The notes: a model not told the origin generated them from the letters alone. A stretch of 30,964 bases of DNA from Pseudomonadota bacterium (GCA_023415605.1 JAEZKB010000096.1:1-30964), one strand, 5' to 3'. Counted from the stretch's first letter, positions 7,207 to 16,350 are shown. Numbers and translations are program-made.

Positions 7207-8538
7207 ATGGGCAAACGCGTAGCGATTGCCGCGATCGGAACCATGGGCGATGTTCAGCCCTTCGTAGCCCTTTCCAAGGCATTGCAGAAGCGTGGCTTTT
7301 CGGTCGTGCTCTGCACCACGAGCGACTTCGAGTCCTTCGTGACTGGCCACGGCATCGCCTTCCATAACCTCGGCGCGGATATCCAGGCCTTCATTCGCCA
7401 GAGCCAGTTCGACAATGCCATGTCGAAGAACCTGCTGCTCTATGCGCCGACCCTGCTCCGCCAGGGCCAGCAGATCCTCAAGGAGGCCTGCAAGCAGCTC
7501 TGGGCGGCCGCCCAGGGCGCCGATGCGATCGTCTTCCATCAGACGACCAATTTCGCGATCGACGTCGCCGAGGCGCTGGACGTACCGGCGATCATGACGG
7601 CGTTCCAGCCGATAAATCCAACCGGCGAGTTCCCGCACTTCACCTTCGACGGCCCCCCGATGGAGCCGCTGTTCAACCGCATCTCGCTCGATCCGATCGT
7701 CAACCGGCTGAGCTACTTCATCCAGGCGGCGCAGCAGAGCTACTACGACTTCCCGCGCGACCGCATGCGGGCCAAACTTCTGGGTCTGCGATCGCGCAAG
7801 CGTGGCGGTTTTTCAAAGAACGCTTGGGGCGAAAACATTCCGGCGCTACACGCCTACTCGCCGATCCTGTCGCCGCGGCCTGGCGACTGGCCGGAAACGA
7901 CGCACATTACCGGCTTCTGGCGCCTGGAAGATACGACCGGCTGGAAGCCGGACGCAGCGTTTCAGAGATTTCTCGACGATGGCCCGGCCCCGATTTATCT
8001 GGGCTTCGGTTCCATGCCTTGGGGTGCGGCGCGTAACACCGAGATCATCACCAAGGCTGTCAAGATGTGGGGTGGCCGGGTGGTCATTGGATCGGGCTGG
8101 GGCGGCATCAGGGCCGAGGACCTGCCGCCGACCGTTTACTCCATTGCCAAGGCGCCTCATACCGAGCTGTTCAAATACGTTGCGGCCGTAGTCCACCATG
8201 GCGGCGCTGGTACGACACATACAGGCCTCTATGCCGGCAAACCTACATTCGTGGTCCCGCAGTTCTTCGATCAGCCATACTGGGGCAAGCGCGTCTACGA
8301 ACTGGGCTGCGGCCCCGCTCCTGTACGGCTGCGCAAGCTCACCCCAGGCATTCTGGCCGCCGCTCTCGAGGACCTGGCGACCGAGCCGTCTTACGCCCTC
8401 GCCGCCGCTGATCTCCGTGACAAGCTGATGCATGAAGACGGCACGGGCTACGCCGCCGACGTCATCGAAGAGACCATTGCCGACTATCCCGGCAACGCCT
8501 ACGCACAACCCGAACCGGTGATGGGAGCCGCCTCGTGA
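7207..8538 (+). CDS. GT1-type (UGT/MGT-like) glycosyltransferase
   Basis: A 443-residue GT-B glycosyltransferase resembling sterol/lipid glucosyltransferases and macrolide/vancomycin-type enzymes. N-terminal domain: GTMGDVQPFVALSKAL (11-26), the sterol-glucosyltransferase-like phosphate-binding loop. C-terminal donor site: IYLGFGSMPWG (263-273) and HHGGAGTTHTGLYAG (330-344), followed by PQFFDQPYWG (351-360), where D355-Q356 should bind the sugar of the nucleotide donor. It has no membrane helix and probably acts at the cytoplasmic face of the membrane. GGTGAGG upstream of ATG supports the start. The stop overlaps the HIT gene start (GTGA), so translation is coupled. The acceptor is unknown; a lipid such as diacylglycerol or a hopanoid is a guess. 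Confidence 0.9.
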   Translation: MGKRVAIAAIGTMGDVQPFVALSKALQKRGFSVVLCTTSDFESFVTGHGIAFHNLGADIQAFIRQSQFDNAMSKNLLLYAPTLLRQGQQILKEACKQLWAAAQGADAIVFHQTTNFAIDVAEALDVPAIMTAFQPINPTGEFPHFTFDGPPMEPLFNRISLDPIVNRLSYFIQAAQQSYYDFPRDRMRAKLLGLRSRKRGGFSKNAWGENIPALHAYSPILSPRPGDWPETTHITGFWRLEDTTGWKPDAAFQRFLDDGPAPIYLGFGSMPWGAARNTEIITKAVKMWGGRVVIGSGWGGIRAEDLPPTVYSIAKAPHTELFKYVAAVVHHGGAGTTHTGLYAGKPTFVVPQFFDQPYWGKRVYELGCGPAPVRLRKLTPGILAAALEDLATEPSYALAAADLRDKLMHEDGTGYAADVIEETIADYPGNAYAQPEPVMGAAS

Positions 8539-8954
8539 CCGACTACGACCCGCAGAACATTTTCGGCAAGATCCTCCGCGGCGAGTTCTCCGCCCACAAG
8601 GTGTTCGAGGACGACAATGTCCTCGCCATGATGGATATCTTCCCGCAGTCCAAGGGCCACCTGCTCGTCCTGCCGAAGGCACCGTCGCGCAACCTGCTGG
8701 ACGCCGATCCGTCCGTGCTCGCCACCATAATGCCCTATGTCCAGCGCTTCGCAGTGGCGGCCAAGAAGGCGCTTGGCGCTGATGGCGTGCGCGTCGCACA
8801 GTTCAACGAGGCCCCTGCTGGGCAGACGGTGTTCCACCTGCACTTCCACATCATTCCGATGTACGAGAACGTTGCTCTTGCTCCCCACGGTGGCGACAAG
8901 GCGAACGACGCCGATCTCGCCGCCCAGGCGAAGGCCATCGCGGCGGCGCTTTAG
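8535..8954 (+). CDS. HIT family protein
   Basis: A 139-residue histidine-triad protein of the Hint/HinT branch, nucleotidyl hydrolases that cleave AMP-linked substrates. The triad is H101-x-H103-x-H105 (FHLHFHIIP), with N91 in the preceding QFNEAP; the N-terminal IFGKILRGEFSAHKVFEDD and GHLLVLPK blocks are typical of bacterial HinT. Its length is slightly above the usual 115-140. The GTG start overlaps the glycosyltransferase stop by four bases. In rhizobia, HIT, GNAT and clpA/clpS genes are often close together, in line with this neighbourhood. Confidence 0.93.
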   Translation: MTDYDPQNIFGKILRGEFSAHKVFEDDNVLAMMDIFPQSKGHLLVLPKAPSRNLLDADPSVLATIMPYVQRFAVAAKKALGADGVRVAQFNEAPAGQTVFHLHFHIIPMYENVALAPHGGDKANDADLAAQAKAIAAAL

Positions 8955-9024
8955 CCCAAGACATGTTGTCGGCAGAGAAGCAGGCGGATAACGTCCGCTT
9001 TGTGCGTCACCGACTCCTCGTCAC

Positions 9025-9660
9025 ATGAAATCGCAGCGCTATCTCACGCTCGGCCTGCTGCTCACTGCCTGCGCAGGCTTTGTCGATGCCGTCGGCTTTA
9101 TCGAGCTGGGCGGCTTCTATACCTCGTTCATGAGCGGCAACACCACGCAACTCGGCACCGGCGCCATCCGTGCCGATCTGGTGCTTCTGCCTCTCGGTCT
9201 CGTCGTAATGTTCTTCCTCGGCAGCTTCATCGGAAGCCTGCTGGCGCTCCGTAACGCTCGTTGGGGTCCGAGCTACGTCCTCGCTTTCGTCATCCTCACC
9301 GTCGCCGTGACACTGACGATGATGCTGGCCGGCATCCCTGCTGCAAGTGCCATGCTGATCCTCGCCTCCGGCGCCGGCGCACAGAATGCCACGTTGCCCT
9401 TTAACGGCGGGGCCCGCTTGGGCACCACCTTTGTCAGCGGTACTCTCTTTGCCGCCGGTCAGGACCTGGCCGGTGCGATCACCGGCCGCGTCCCGCGCTG
9501 GCGCTGGCTGCAGCATCTCCAGGTCTGGGCCTCGTTGCTGATCGGTGCGCTGCTAGGGGCAGCAGTCTATAGCGGCTTCGGGTTCTGGTCGCTGCTGGCG
9601 CCGGCAGCAGTGTACGCCGTGATGTTTGTGGGTTTTGCCGTCAAGAGTCCCGCGGCGTAG
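9025..9660 (+). CDS. DUF1275 (YoaK-like) membrane protein
   Basis: A 211-residue inner-membrane protein with about six hydrophobic helices. The family mark is FVDAVGFIELGGFYTSFMSGNTTQLG near the N-terminus (about residues 19-44), with AQNATLPF and GTTFVSGTLF further on; together these are the DUF1275/YoaK pattern. A transport role is suggested for the family but not shown. It is the last gene of the plus-strand run, 70 bases after the HIT gene, and is followed at once by a strong terminator. I see no clear ribosome binding site before ATG 9025. Confidence 0.88.
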   Translation: MKSQRYLTLGLLLTACAGFVDAVGFIELGGFYTSFMSGNTTQLGTGAIRADLVLLPLGLVVMFFLGSFIGSLLALRNARWGPSYVLAFVILTVAVTLTMMLAGIPAASAMLILASGAGAQNATLPFNGGARLGTTFVSGTLFAAGQDLAGAITGRVPRWRWLQHLQVWASLLIGALLGAAVYSGFGFWSLLAPAAVYAVMFVGFAVKSPAA

Positions 9661-9670
9661 CACAAACGAA

Positions 9671-9694
9671 AAGGCCCGGATCGCTCCGGGCCTT
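9671..9694. terminator. Bidirectional terminator between DUF1275 and clpA
   Basis: AAGGCCCGGA (9671-9680), a TCGC loop, then TCCGGGCCTT (9685-9694): a perfect ten-pair GC-rich stem with A-rich sequence on the left and TT on the right. It sits 10 bases after the DUF1275 stop and 22 before the clpA stop on the other strand. Confidence 0.85.
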
Positions 9695-9716
9695 CACATT
9701 CTTACGCTGAGGCGTC

Positions 9717-12092
9717 CTAGTTCTTTTCTTCAGCCGGCTTATCCTCGGCGGCGGCCTTTGTCTTCTTGGTCTTGGGACCGGCGATGGCCTTGGGCTTGGC
9801 CGGACGCGGCGGCGCCGCAATCAGCTCGAGCTTGGCTTCAGGGCCGACGCCGACTACGGCGACCGTCACCGTGCCGCCATTGACCAGTTCCCCGAACAGC
9901 ACCTGATCGGCCAGCGGCTTCTTGACGTGCTCCTGGATCACGCGGCCCAGCGGGCGGGCACCCATGCGTTCGTCGTAGCCCCGAATGGCCAGCCATTCGG
10001 CCGCTTCTGGCGTCAGGTTGATGGTCACGCCACGCTCGGCCAACTGGCCTTCGAGCTGCAGCACGAACTTTTCGACGACGCGACGGACGACAGCCGGCGG
10101 CAGCGGGCCGAAGGAGATGATGGCATCGAGGCGGTTGCGGAACTCCGGCGTAAACATCCGGTTGATCGCTTCCTCGTCGTCACCCGCTTCGCGCTTACGG
10201 CCAAAGCCGATAGGCGACTTCTGCAACTCCATGGCGCCGACATTCGACGTCATGATCAGGATCACGTTGCGGAAGTCGACCGACTTGCCGTTGTGGTCCG
10301 TCAGCTTGCCGTGGTCCATCACCTGCAACAGGATGTTGAACAGGTCCGGATGCGCCTTCTCGATCTCGTCGAGCAGCACCACGCAATGCGGATGCTGGTC
10401 AACACCGTCGGTCAGAAGTCCACCCTGGTCAAAGCCGACATAGCCCGGAGGCGCACCAATCAACCGCGAGACAGTGTGGCGCTCCATGTATTCCGACATA
10501 TCGAAGCGCAGCAGCTCCACGCCGAGCGTATCGGCGAGCTGCTTGGCCACTTCGGTCTTGCCGACGCCGGTCGGGCCGGTGAACAGGTACGAGCCGATCG
10601 GCTTTTCCGGTTCACGCAGGCCGGCACGGGCGAGCTTGATGGCCGAGGCAAGCGCAGTGATTGCTGCGTCCTGACCGAAGACTACCGTCTTGAGATCCCG
10701 CTCTAGGTTGGCCAGAAGTTCGGCGTCCGACTTGCTGACCGACTTTGGCGGGATGCGTGCCATCGTGGCGATGGTCGCCTCGATATCCTCGACCTCGATG
10801 ACCTGCTTGCGGTTGTCCGCGGTTAGCAGCATCTGGCTGGCACCGGTCTCGTCGATCACATCGATCGCCTTGTCGGGCAGCTTGCGGTCGTTGATATAGC
10901 GGGCGCTGAGCTCCACCGCGGCTTTGAGGGCCTCATCGGTGTACTTGAGCTTGTGATAGTCCTCGAAATAGGTCCGCAAGCCTTTGACGATTTCGATGGC
11001 GTCCGGGATGGTCGGCTCGGCCACGTCGATCTTCTGGAAGCGGCGGACGAGCGCCCGATCCTTCTCGAAGAACTGACGGTACTCCTTGTAGGTCGTCGAG
11101 CCGATGCAGCGCATGCCGCCCGAAGCCAGAGCCGGCTTCAGAAGGTTCGACGCATCGAGCGCACCGCCCGAAGTGGCGCCGGCGCCGATGACCGTATGGA
11201 TCTCGTCGATGAAGAGAATGGCGTCGGGGTGCTTCTCGAGTTCCTTCATCACAGCCTTGAGCCGCTCTTCGAAGTCACCGCGATAGCGGGTGCCAGCGAG
11301 GAGCGAGCCCATGTCCAGCGCGTAGATGGTGGCGTCCCGCAGCACTTCGGGGACATCGCCCTCAACGATCTTGCGGGCGAGGCCTTCGGCGATAGCAGTC
11401 TTGCCCACGCCGGCATCGCCGACATAGATCGGATTGTTCTTCGAGCGCCGGCACAGCACCTGAATAGTGCGGCGCAGTTCGGCATCGCGACCGATCAGCG
11501 GATCGATCTTGCCGGCCTTGGCCTTCTCGTTGAGGTTGACGCAGAAATCGGCCAGCGCCGAGCTCTGGCCATTGCCCTGGCGCTCGCCGTTCTCGCTCTG
11601 GTTGCCGGTCTCGGCATGTTCGGCACCGCGCACGGGACGCGATTCATTCGGGCCGGATTTAGTGATGCCATGCGAGATGAAGTTGACCGCGTCGAGCCGG
11701 CTCATGTCCTGCTGTTCGAGGAAATAAGCCGCGTGGCTCTCGCGCTCGGCGAAGATCGCGACAAGCACGTTGGCACCCGTAACCTCTTCCTTACCGGAGG
11801 ACTGGACGTGGATCACGGCGCGCTGGATGACGCGCTGGAAGGCGGCGGTCGGCCGCGCGTCCTGGCCATTGGGCACCACGAGGCTATCGAGTTCCTCGTT
11901 GATGAAATCTTCGAGATCGCCCTTGAGCGCTTCGACGTCGACGTCGCAGCCGGTCAGCACCGCGATGGTGTCGCGGTCGTCGGTCAGCGCCAGCAGGAGG
12001 TGCTCGAGGGTGGCGAACTCATGGGCCCGTTCACGGGCGAGATTCATGGCCTGATGGAGGGCCTTTTCGAGTCCGCGGGAAAATGAGGGCAT
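9717..12092 (-). CDS. clpA: ClpA, ATP-dependent Clp protease unfoldase subunit
   Basis: AAA+ unfoldase that feeds substrates, including N-degron proteins delivered by ClpS, into ClpP. 791 aa. Clp N-domain (double repeat) at 1-145; a charged, Asn/Gly-rich linker at 146-175; first AAA+ module with Walker A GDAGVGKT (225-232) and Walker B FIDE (to 297); second module with Walker A GPTGVGKT (506-513) and LLDEIEKAH. The ClpP-docking IGF loop is at 628-630. There is no ClpB middle domain. The C-terminus ends in a Lys/Ala/Glu tail of about 25 residues beyond the E. coli protein. It lies nine bases downstream of clpS on the same strand, so the two form an operon. Confidence 0.98.
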   Translation of the reverse strand: MPSFSRGLEKALHQAMNLARERAHEFATLEHLLLALTDDRDTIAVLTGCDVDVEALKGDLEDFINEELDSLVVPNGQDARPTAAFQRVIQRAVIHVQSSGKEEVTGANVLVAIFAERESHAAYFLEQQDMSRLDAVNFISHGITKSGPNESRPVRGAEHAETGNQSENGERQGNGQSSALADFCVNLNEKAKAGKIDPLIGRDAELRRTIQVLCRRSKNNPIYVGDAGVGKTAIAEGLARKIVEGDVPEVLRDATIYALDMGSLLAGTRYRGDFEERLKAVMKELEKHPDAILFIDEIHTVIGAGATSGGALDASNLLKPALASGGMRCIGSTTYKEYRQFFEKDRALVRRFQKIDVAEPTIPDAIEIVKGLRTYFEDYHKLKYTDEALKAAVELSARYINDRKLPDKAIDVIDETGASQMLLTADNRKQVIEVEDIEATIATMARIPPKSVSKSDAELLANLERDLKTVVFGQDAAITALASAIKLARAGLREPEKPIGSYLFTGPTGVGKTEVAKQLADTLGVELLRFDMSEYMERHTVSRLIGAPPGYVGFDQGGLLTDGVDQHPHCVVLLDEIEKAHPDLFNILLQVMDHGKLTDHNGKSVDFRNVILIMTSNVGAMELQKSPIGFGRKREAGDDEEAINRMFTPEFRNRLDAIISFGPLPPAVVRRVVEKFVLQLEGQLAERGVTINLTPEAAEWLAIRGYDERMGARPLGRVIQEHVKKPLADQVLFGELVNGGTVTVAVVGVGPEAKLELIAAPPRPAKPKAIAGPKTKKTKAAAEDKPAEEKN

Positions 12093-12101
12093 GTGACTAT
12101 C

Positions 12102-12533
12102 CTATTGTTTTTCCATCACGCATTGCAGCGGGTGCTGGTTCTTGCGTGCCGTGTCCATCACGCGTGTGACCTTGGTTTCGGCCACCTCGAATGGATAGAC
12201 GCCGCACTCCCCTACCCCCTGATTGTGGACGTGCAGCATGATGCGCATGGCGTCTTCGCGAGTCTTGTTGAAGACGTCCTGCAGGATGAGAACGACGAAC
12301 TCCATCGGGGTATAGTCGTCATTGAGAAGCAGAACCCGGTAGAGGCTCGGCTTCTTGGTCTTGGGCCGCGTCTTGGTGATGGTCCCGGTGTCGCCCTTCG
12401 ACCCTTCGTCCCGATCCTTGCCGCCCTCACCCGGACCAAGGCGCAAGTGCCCCCCGGCCGGCTGCGTAGGATCGGTATTCGCCGCCGGAGCGGCTTCCAT
12501 GCTCGCCGGTGCCGTCGCTGTTGCGACCGACAT
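12102..12533 (-). CDS. clpS: ClpS, N-degron adaptor for ClpAP
   Basis: Binds proteins with N-terminal Phe/Leu/Tyr/Trp and hands them to ClpA. The folded domain is the second half: YRVLLLNDDYTPMEFVV, where N and DD line the N-degron pocket, FNKTREDAMRIMLHVHNQG with the HxH region, and GECGVYPFEVAETK to HPLQCVMEK. It is preceded by a long, Ala/Gly/Pro-rich, probably disordered extension of about 60 residues, including the TKTRPKTKKPS stretch common in alphaproteobacteria. Start uncertain: ATG at 12533 (143 aa) has GAGAG upstream; ATG at 12569 would give 155 aa. No terminator before clpA. Confidence 0.93.
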   Translation of the reverse strand: MSVATATAPASMEAAPAANTDPTQPAGGHLRLGPGEGGKDRDEGSKGDTGTITKTRPKTKKPSLYRVLLLNDDYTPMEFVVLILQDVFNKTREDAMRIMLHVHNQGVGECGVYPFEVAETKVTRVMDTARKNQHPLQCVMEKQ

Positions 12534-12823
12534 GGCTTGGCTCTCTATGTCATCGAAACGAAGCAGCATGGTGTGATCATTATGTAGGTAAAAGGCACTC
12601 GCTGTTAAGTGCCCATACGCTTCAAACTTCTACCCAGATGGGCAGGTTTCCGTCTCGTTCACCCAAGCGTCGGAAATAGATCGCATTTTACGGAATGGTA
12701 ACGGGGCTCCACTAGCTTTCGGCATGGGTCCGGGCGTGGGTCGTTGGGGAACCCCCGCGCCAGATCCTTTGTAAGCGTTGCGTACGGGGCGTGTGCCGAC
12801 CCGATCTAGAGTTGGAGTTCTGG
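12534..12823. promoter_or_regulatory. Divergent intergenic region clpS / carboxypeptidase
   Basis: About 290 bases between divergent genes. It must hold the promoters of clpS-clpA and of the carboxypeptidase, but I find no confident -35/-10 pair, operator or hairpin. Its AT content is visibly higher around 12570-12700 than in the flanking genes. Confidence 0.4.
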
Positions 12824-14458
12824 GTGTTTTCCCAACTGTTTGCTGTCCCGCGCCTCTCCCTCGCGCGCATCTTCGTTGCTCTGCTCGTCGCTTTCGCCGC
12901 CACAGCGCCGGCCGAGGCTGCCTCCGTACCCCGCAAGTTTGCCGGCATCGTGATCGATGCCAAGTCGGGCAAGGTGCTCTATGAAAGCGCCTCCGATGCC
13001 GCCCGCTACCCGGCCTCTGTCACCAAGGTGATGACGCTCTACGTGCTCTTCCAGGAGCTGGCGGCGGGCAATATCAGCCTTTCGGACAAGATGACGGTCA
13101 GCAAGCACGCTGCCTCGGCCGTGCCTACCAAGCTTGGCCTCAAGTCCGGCTCCAAGATTACCGTGGAGAACGCCATCAAGGCGCTGGTGACGATCTCGGC
13201 CAACGACATGGCCCGCGTCATCGCCGAGCACATTTCAGGCTCGGAGTCGAAGTTTGCCGAGCGTATGACCGCGACCGCCCGGGCGTTGGGCATGAGCCGC
13301 ACCACCTATCGCAATGCCTCGGGCCTGCCCGACAGCCGCCAGATCACAACGGTGCGCGACCAGGCCATCCTCGGCATCGCCATCTACCAGCACTTCCCCA
13401 AGTACTACGAGTACTTCCAGCCGCGGTCCTTCTCCTACGGCAAGCGCACCTACGGCACCCACAACCGGCTGCTGGGCGAGCGCGGCGTCGATGGCATCAA
13501 GACCGGCTATACCAATGCTTCCGGCTTCAACCTCCTGACCGCCGCCCGCGCGGAAGGCCACCACATCGTGGTCGCCGCCTTCGGTTTCGATACCAGTGGC
13601 AGCCGTGACGCCAAGGTGCGCGAGCTGGTCAAGAAATATGGCCTTAAGGGCCGTTCGGGGAGTTATCTCGACGTCGCCATGATCCCGCAGCCGGGCCGCA
13701 AAGGCGCTACCGTGCAGGTCGCCTCCAACGATCCGCAGCCCGTCACCCCGCTGCCCTATCCGGCCTGGCGCCTCAATGGACAACAGCAGCAGGTGCAGGT
13801 CGCTGCCGCCGCCATCGAGGTCATCGCGACCGAGCCCGAAGTTATCACTGCCAGCATCGAGCAGGCGCCGGTTCCGGCCGCGCGTCCCACCGACCTGGGC
13901 ATCGAGCGCCAGCCCGTGCCGATGCAAGCGACTGCCGCGATTTCCAGTGTCGCCCCGACCCAGCGCGACCGGCCGCTCGACGTGATCGGCGCTTGGCTTA
14001 GCGATACCTTCCAGCTCGGCGCCGAGCCGGCTCCGCTGGGCCAGACTGCGCCTTCTGCGCCACTCCTGCCGCCGGTCGGCATCGGCGACGCCGGTGAACC
14101 CATTGACCTGATGACCTCGGGCAGCGTCGAGCAGCAGCCGGTACAAGTGGCAGCTATTGAGCCGCAGGCCATGCCGGCGCCAATCTCCCCCGAACCGGCC
14201 GCGGCGCCCGCCGGAGGCACCTGGATCGTCCAGATCGGCGCTGCACCTACCGAAGCCGGGGCCAGCAGCCTCCTCGGCAATGCCGCCGCCAAGCTCTCGG
14301 CACTGGGCTCGATGAAGTCTTACGTGGAGCGCTTCGAAAAGAGCGGCCAAGTGTTCTATCGCGCCCGTTTCGCCGGTTTCGCAGGCCGCGATGACGCGAC
14401 CGCGATGTGCAACGAACTCAAGAAAGTCAAAATGAGCTGCCTGGCGATGCAAAGCTAA
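12824..14458 (+). CDS. D-alanyl-D-alanine carboxypeptidase (PBP5/6 family) with SPOR domain
   Basis: Trims the terminal D-Ala of peptidoglycan stem peptides in the periplasm. 544 aa from GTG at 12824, chosen because GGAG precedes it by six bases and it gives a compact signal peptide (R10, hydrophobic 12-29, cleavage near AEA). GTG at 12791 would add 11 residues. S11-peptidase motifs: SVTK (65-68, nucleophile S65), SAN (125-127), KTG (226-228). After about residue 290 comes a Pro/Ala/Gln/Val-rich linker of some 170 residues, then a SPOR domain at about 465-544 (GTWIVQIGAAP...), which binds denuded septal glycan. This makes it a division-site enzyme. No C-terminal amphipathic anchor is seen; SPOR may replace it. 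Confidence 0.93.
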   Translation: MFSQLFAVPRLSLARIFVALLVAFAATAPAEAASVPRKFAGIVIDAKSGKVLYESASDAARYPASVTKVMTLYVLFQELAAGNISLSDKMTVSKHAASAVPTKLGLKSGSKITVENAIKALVTISANDMARVIAEHISGSESKFAERMTATARALGMSRTTYRNASGLPDSRQITTVRDQAILGIAIYQHFPKYYEYFQPRSFSYGKRTYGTHNRLLGERGVDGIKTGYTNASGFNLLTAARAEGHHIVVAAFGFDTSGSRDAKVRELVKKYGLKGRSGSYLDVAMIPQPGRKGATVQVASNDPQPVTPLPYPAWRLNGQQQQVQVAAAAIEVIATEPEVITASIEQAPVPAARPTDLGIERQPVPMQATAAISSVAPTQRDRPLDVIGAWLSDTFQLGAEPAPLGQTAPSAPLLPPVGIGDAGEPIDLMTSGSVEQQPVQVAAIEPQAMPAPISPEPAAAPAGGTWIVQIGAAPTEAGASSLLGNAAAKLSALGSMKSYVERFEKSGQVFYRARFAGFAGRDDATAMCNELKKVKMSCLAMQS

Positions 14459-14512
14459 AGGACAGCCATCCAGGGAAGCGCGTGTTTAGGGCCTGTGTTT
14501 GGAGTAGCCCAA

Positions 14513-14785
14513 ATGAGCGATACGTCTAGCCTCTCGGAACTCGCCCGCTTCATTGGGCAGTCCGATCTCAATTCGACCGACGCCGGTGTTCGTGCCCGCA
14601 CGACCCAGGCCATCGCCGCCCGCCTGATGCCGAAGAAGCGCAGCGTCTCCGATCTTCTCGGCGCCGTCCTCGCCCTTTCGGCCCGCACCCGCCGCATGGT
14701 CCTGCCCAAGGTCGTCATTGACCTCGACGTCTTTGCGCCCGGCGGGATGCGCGCAGTGCAGGTGACGCTGCCTACGAGAGACTGA
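14513..14785 (+). CDS. Hypothetical protein, 90 aa
   Basis: I do not recognise this 90-residue protein. The N-terminal half is polar and helical (SLSELARFIGQSDLNSTDAG), the middle is basic (ARLMPKKRSVSDLLGAVLALSARTRRM), and the C-terminus is a beta-like VVIDLDVFAPGGMRAVQVTLP. It contains no cysteine, signal peptide or membrane helix. ATG at 14513 has GGAG at a workable distance; GTG at 14495 would add six residues. It begins 54 bases after the carboxypeptidase, with no terminator between them, so the two may share a transcript. Third-position GC is high throughout, as in true genes here. Confidence 0.6.
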   Translation: MSDTSSLSELARFIGQSDLNSTDAGVRARTTQAIAARLMPKKRSVSDLLGAVLALSARTRRMVLPKVVIDLDVFAPGGMRAVQVTLPTRD

Positions 14786-15037
14786 GCCGCAGGCGCCTGT
14801 TTCTCTCGATGGGAACACGTCACAGGCGGGGATCCGGCATCCTCGATGCTGAAGCTCTTGCTCGGTGCTCAGCCTACCACCAGCCCTCGTTCCGACGAGG
14901 CCCCGAACTCCACTAAGGATCCACCGGCTGACAGAGCGACGACCCACGTACTGGGTCCCGCCTCCGTCGGTAAGAAGATCGAGTGTGGGATTGAGGCGGC
15001 ACAAATGCGTACGGCAGCACGGCGTAGCGCGCGCGCC

Positions 15038-16237
15038 TCAGGCCCGCTTCCTCACCCCTACTACCGGCCGCCGCAGCGCCGTGGCATCGGCCACCACTAC
15101 CTGGTTCCGCCCACGGGCCTTGGCCTCATAGACCGCCGTGTCCGCCGCCTCGAGCAACAGTTCCAAGTCAAAGCCGGAGTGGTCCGCTGAGGCAATGCCG
15201 ATACTGACCGTGGTGCGAACGGCATACCCGCGAGCATCCACCGACGACATCTCGAAGGCCTGGCGGATGCGCTCGGCCGTGCCGATGGCGTCGGCCAGTT
15301 CCGTGTCGGGCATGATGAAGCAGAATTCCTCACCGCCCATGCGGTAAAGTTGGTCCGTCGGCCGGGTGACCGTCTCCGCAACCTGCGCAAATTGCACCAG
15401 CACCCGGTCGCCGACATCGTGGCCAAAACGGTCGTTGACCTGCTTGAAACTGTCAAGATCGAGCACCAGAAGCGCTACTGGGTCGCGGCCATAGCTAGTG
15501 CGGCGGCGCTGTGCCCGTTCCACTGCTGACATGAAAGCGCGGCGATTCATCAGCCCGGTCAGCGGATCGAGCAGCGCGAAGTTCCGCTGCTCAGCCTCTC
15601 GGCGCTCCTTGGTAAGAGACACCATCAGGAAGGCGAAGGCGCCGACATGTGCCAACACGATCAGGTTGACGATGGCCAGCCAGTCCGAACTCAGTTCGCC
15701 GCCGCCCATGGGGAATGGCAGGTAGCCTACCAGCGGGATGCGTATGCCGATGAAGACCGAAAATGAGGTCAGCACGACTACTGCGGCCGTCCGGGACGGC
15801 AGAGCTTCGCTCTTGTCGCGCTGCAGTTCCCGGGCCGCCAGCAAGGTAGTCCCCGCGACCAGCAGGGACGCGATCACCACCCGCAATGGCTGGAAATCCA
15901 TGTAGCCGGGGATGGCGCAGAGTATCATCCAGAGCGCCGCAGGCACCACGGCCGGCCAGATCGTCGGCTGCCGATGCGCAAAGGCCCTGGCACCCTGCCA
16001 CACCATGCCGAAGGCGGCAGAGATCAGGCTGTTGGCGACGCCGATGCTGATCCAGTCGTCGATGTAGCCGCGTGGAATGAAGAGAACGATGCCGACGCCG
16101 CCGAGAAAATAGGGACCGGCCCACCAAGCAAGCCAGCTCGACTTCCGGTCCTGCCACCAGAAAAAGGCGAAGGCCGTCCCAAACAGGAAGATGCCCGAGC
16201 AGGCAGCAACCATGATGGTGAAACTGTCGATCTGCAC
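15038..16237 (-). CDS. Membrane-bound diguanylate cyclase (GGDEF)
   Basis: Synthesises c-di-GMP. 399 aa: seven predicted membrane helices in residues 5-225, then a cytoplasmic GGDEF domain from about 230 to the end. The active-site loop is GGEEF in YRMGGEEFCFIMPDTE, and an RxxD inhibitory site (RPTD) lies five residues before it, so product inhibition is likely. The membrane part has no named sensor motif that I can identify. GTG start at 16237, with GGAG upstream. It is a single gene, divergent from the SDR gene and convergent with the orphan at 14513. It is separate from PleD and gives the cell a second c-di-GMP source. Confidence 0.92.
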   Translation of the reverse strand: MQIDSFTIMVAACSGIFLFGTAFAFFWWQDRKSSWLAWWAGPYFLGGVGIVLFIPRGYIDDWISIGVANSLISAAFGMVWQGARAFAHRQPTIWPAVVPAALWMILCAIPGYMDFQPLRVVIASLLVAGTTLLAARELQRDKSEALPSRTAAVVVLTSFSVFIGIRIPLVGYLPFPMGGGELSSDWLAIVNLIVLAHVGAFAFLMVSLTKERREAEQRNFALLDPLTGLMNRRAFMSAVERAQRRRTSYGRDPVALLVLDLDSFKQVNDRFGHDVGDRVLVQFAQVAETVTRPTDQLYRMGGEEFCFIMPDTELADAIGTAERIRQAFEMSSVDARGYAVRTTVSIGIASADHSGFDLELLLEAADTAVYEAKARGRNQVVVADATALRRPVVGVRKRA

Positions 16238-16350
16238 GACTCACTCCGCGTCCTCTCGGAGAGTACGGAGAACTCCCCTTGCAGAGAGTTAAGGCTCGGA
16301 ACTCGGCGTAAACCCGCAACGTTGGCGACAGACAACTTCTGGAGCCGACG

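Noticed and set aside
8984..8998. A five-pair hairpin GCGGA/TCCGC after the HIT gene, followed by TT.
   Set aside because: Too short and weak to call a terminator; the run probably continues into DUF1275.
10953..12086. A 377-codon plus-strand frame opposite clpA.
   Set aside because: It is the antisense shadow of clpA; no ribosome binding site and no recognisable protein.
13235..14452. A 405-codon minus-strand frame opposite the carboxypeptidase.
   Set aside because: Gly/Arg/His-rich shadow of a GC-rich gene with confirmed S11 motifs and a SPOR domain on the other strand.
14941..14957. A small hairpin GACCCA/TGGGTC between converging genes at 14785 and 15038.
   Set aside because: Short stem without a T-run; may help termination but cannot be supported.
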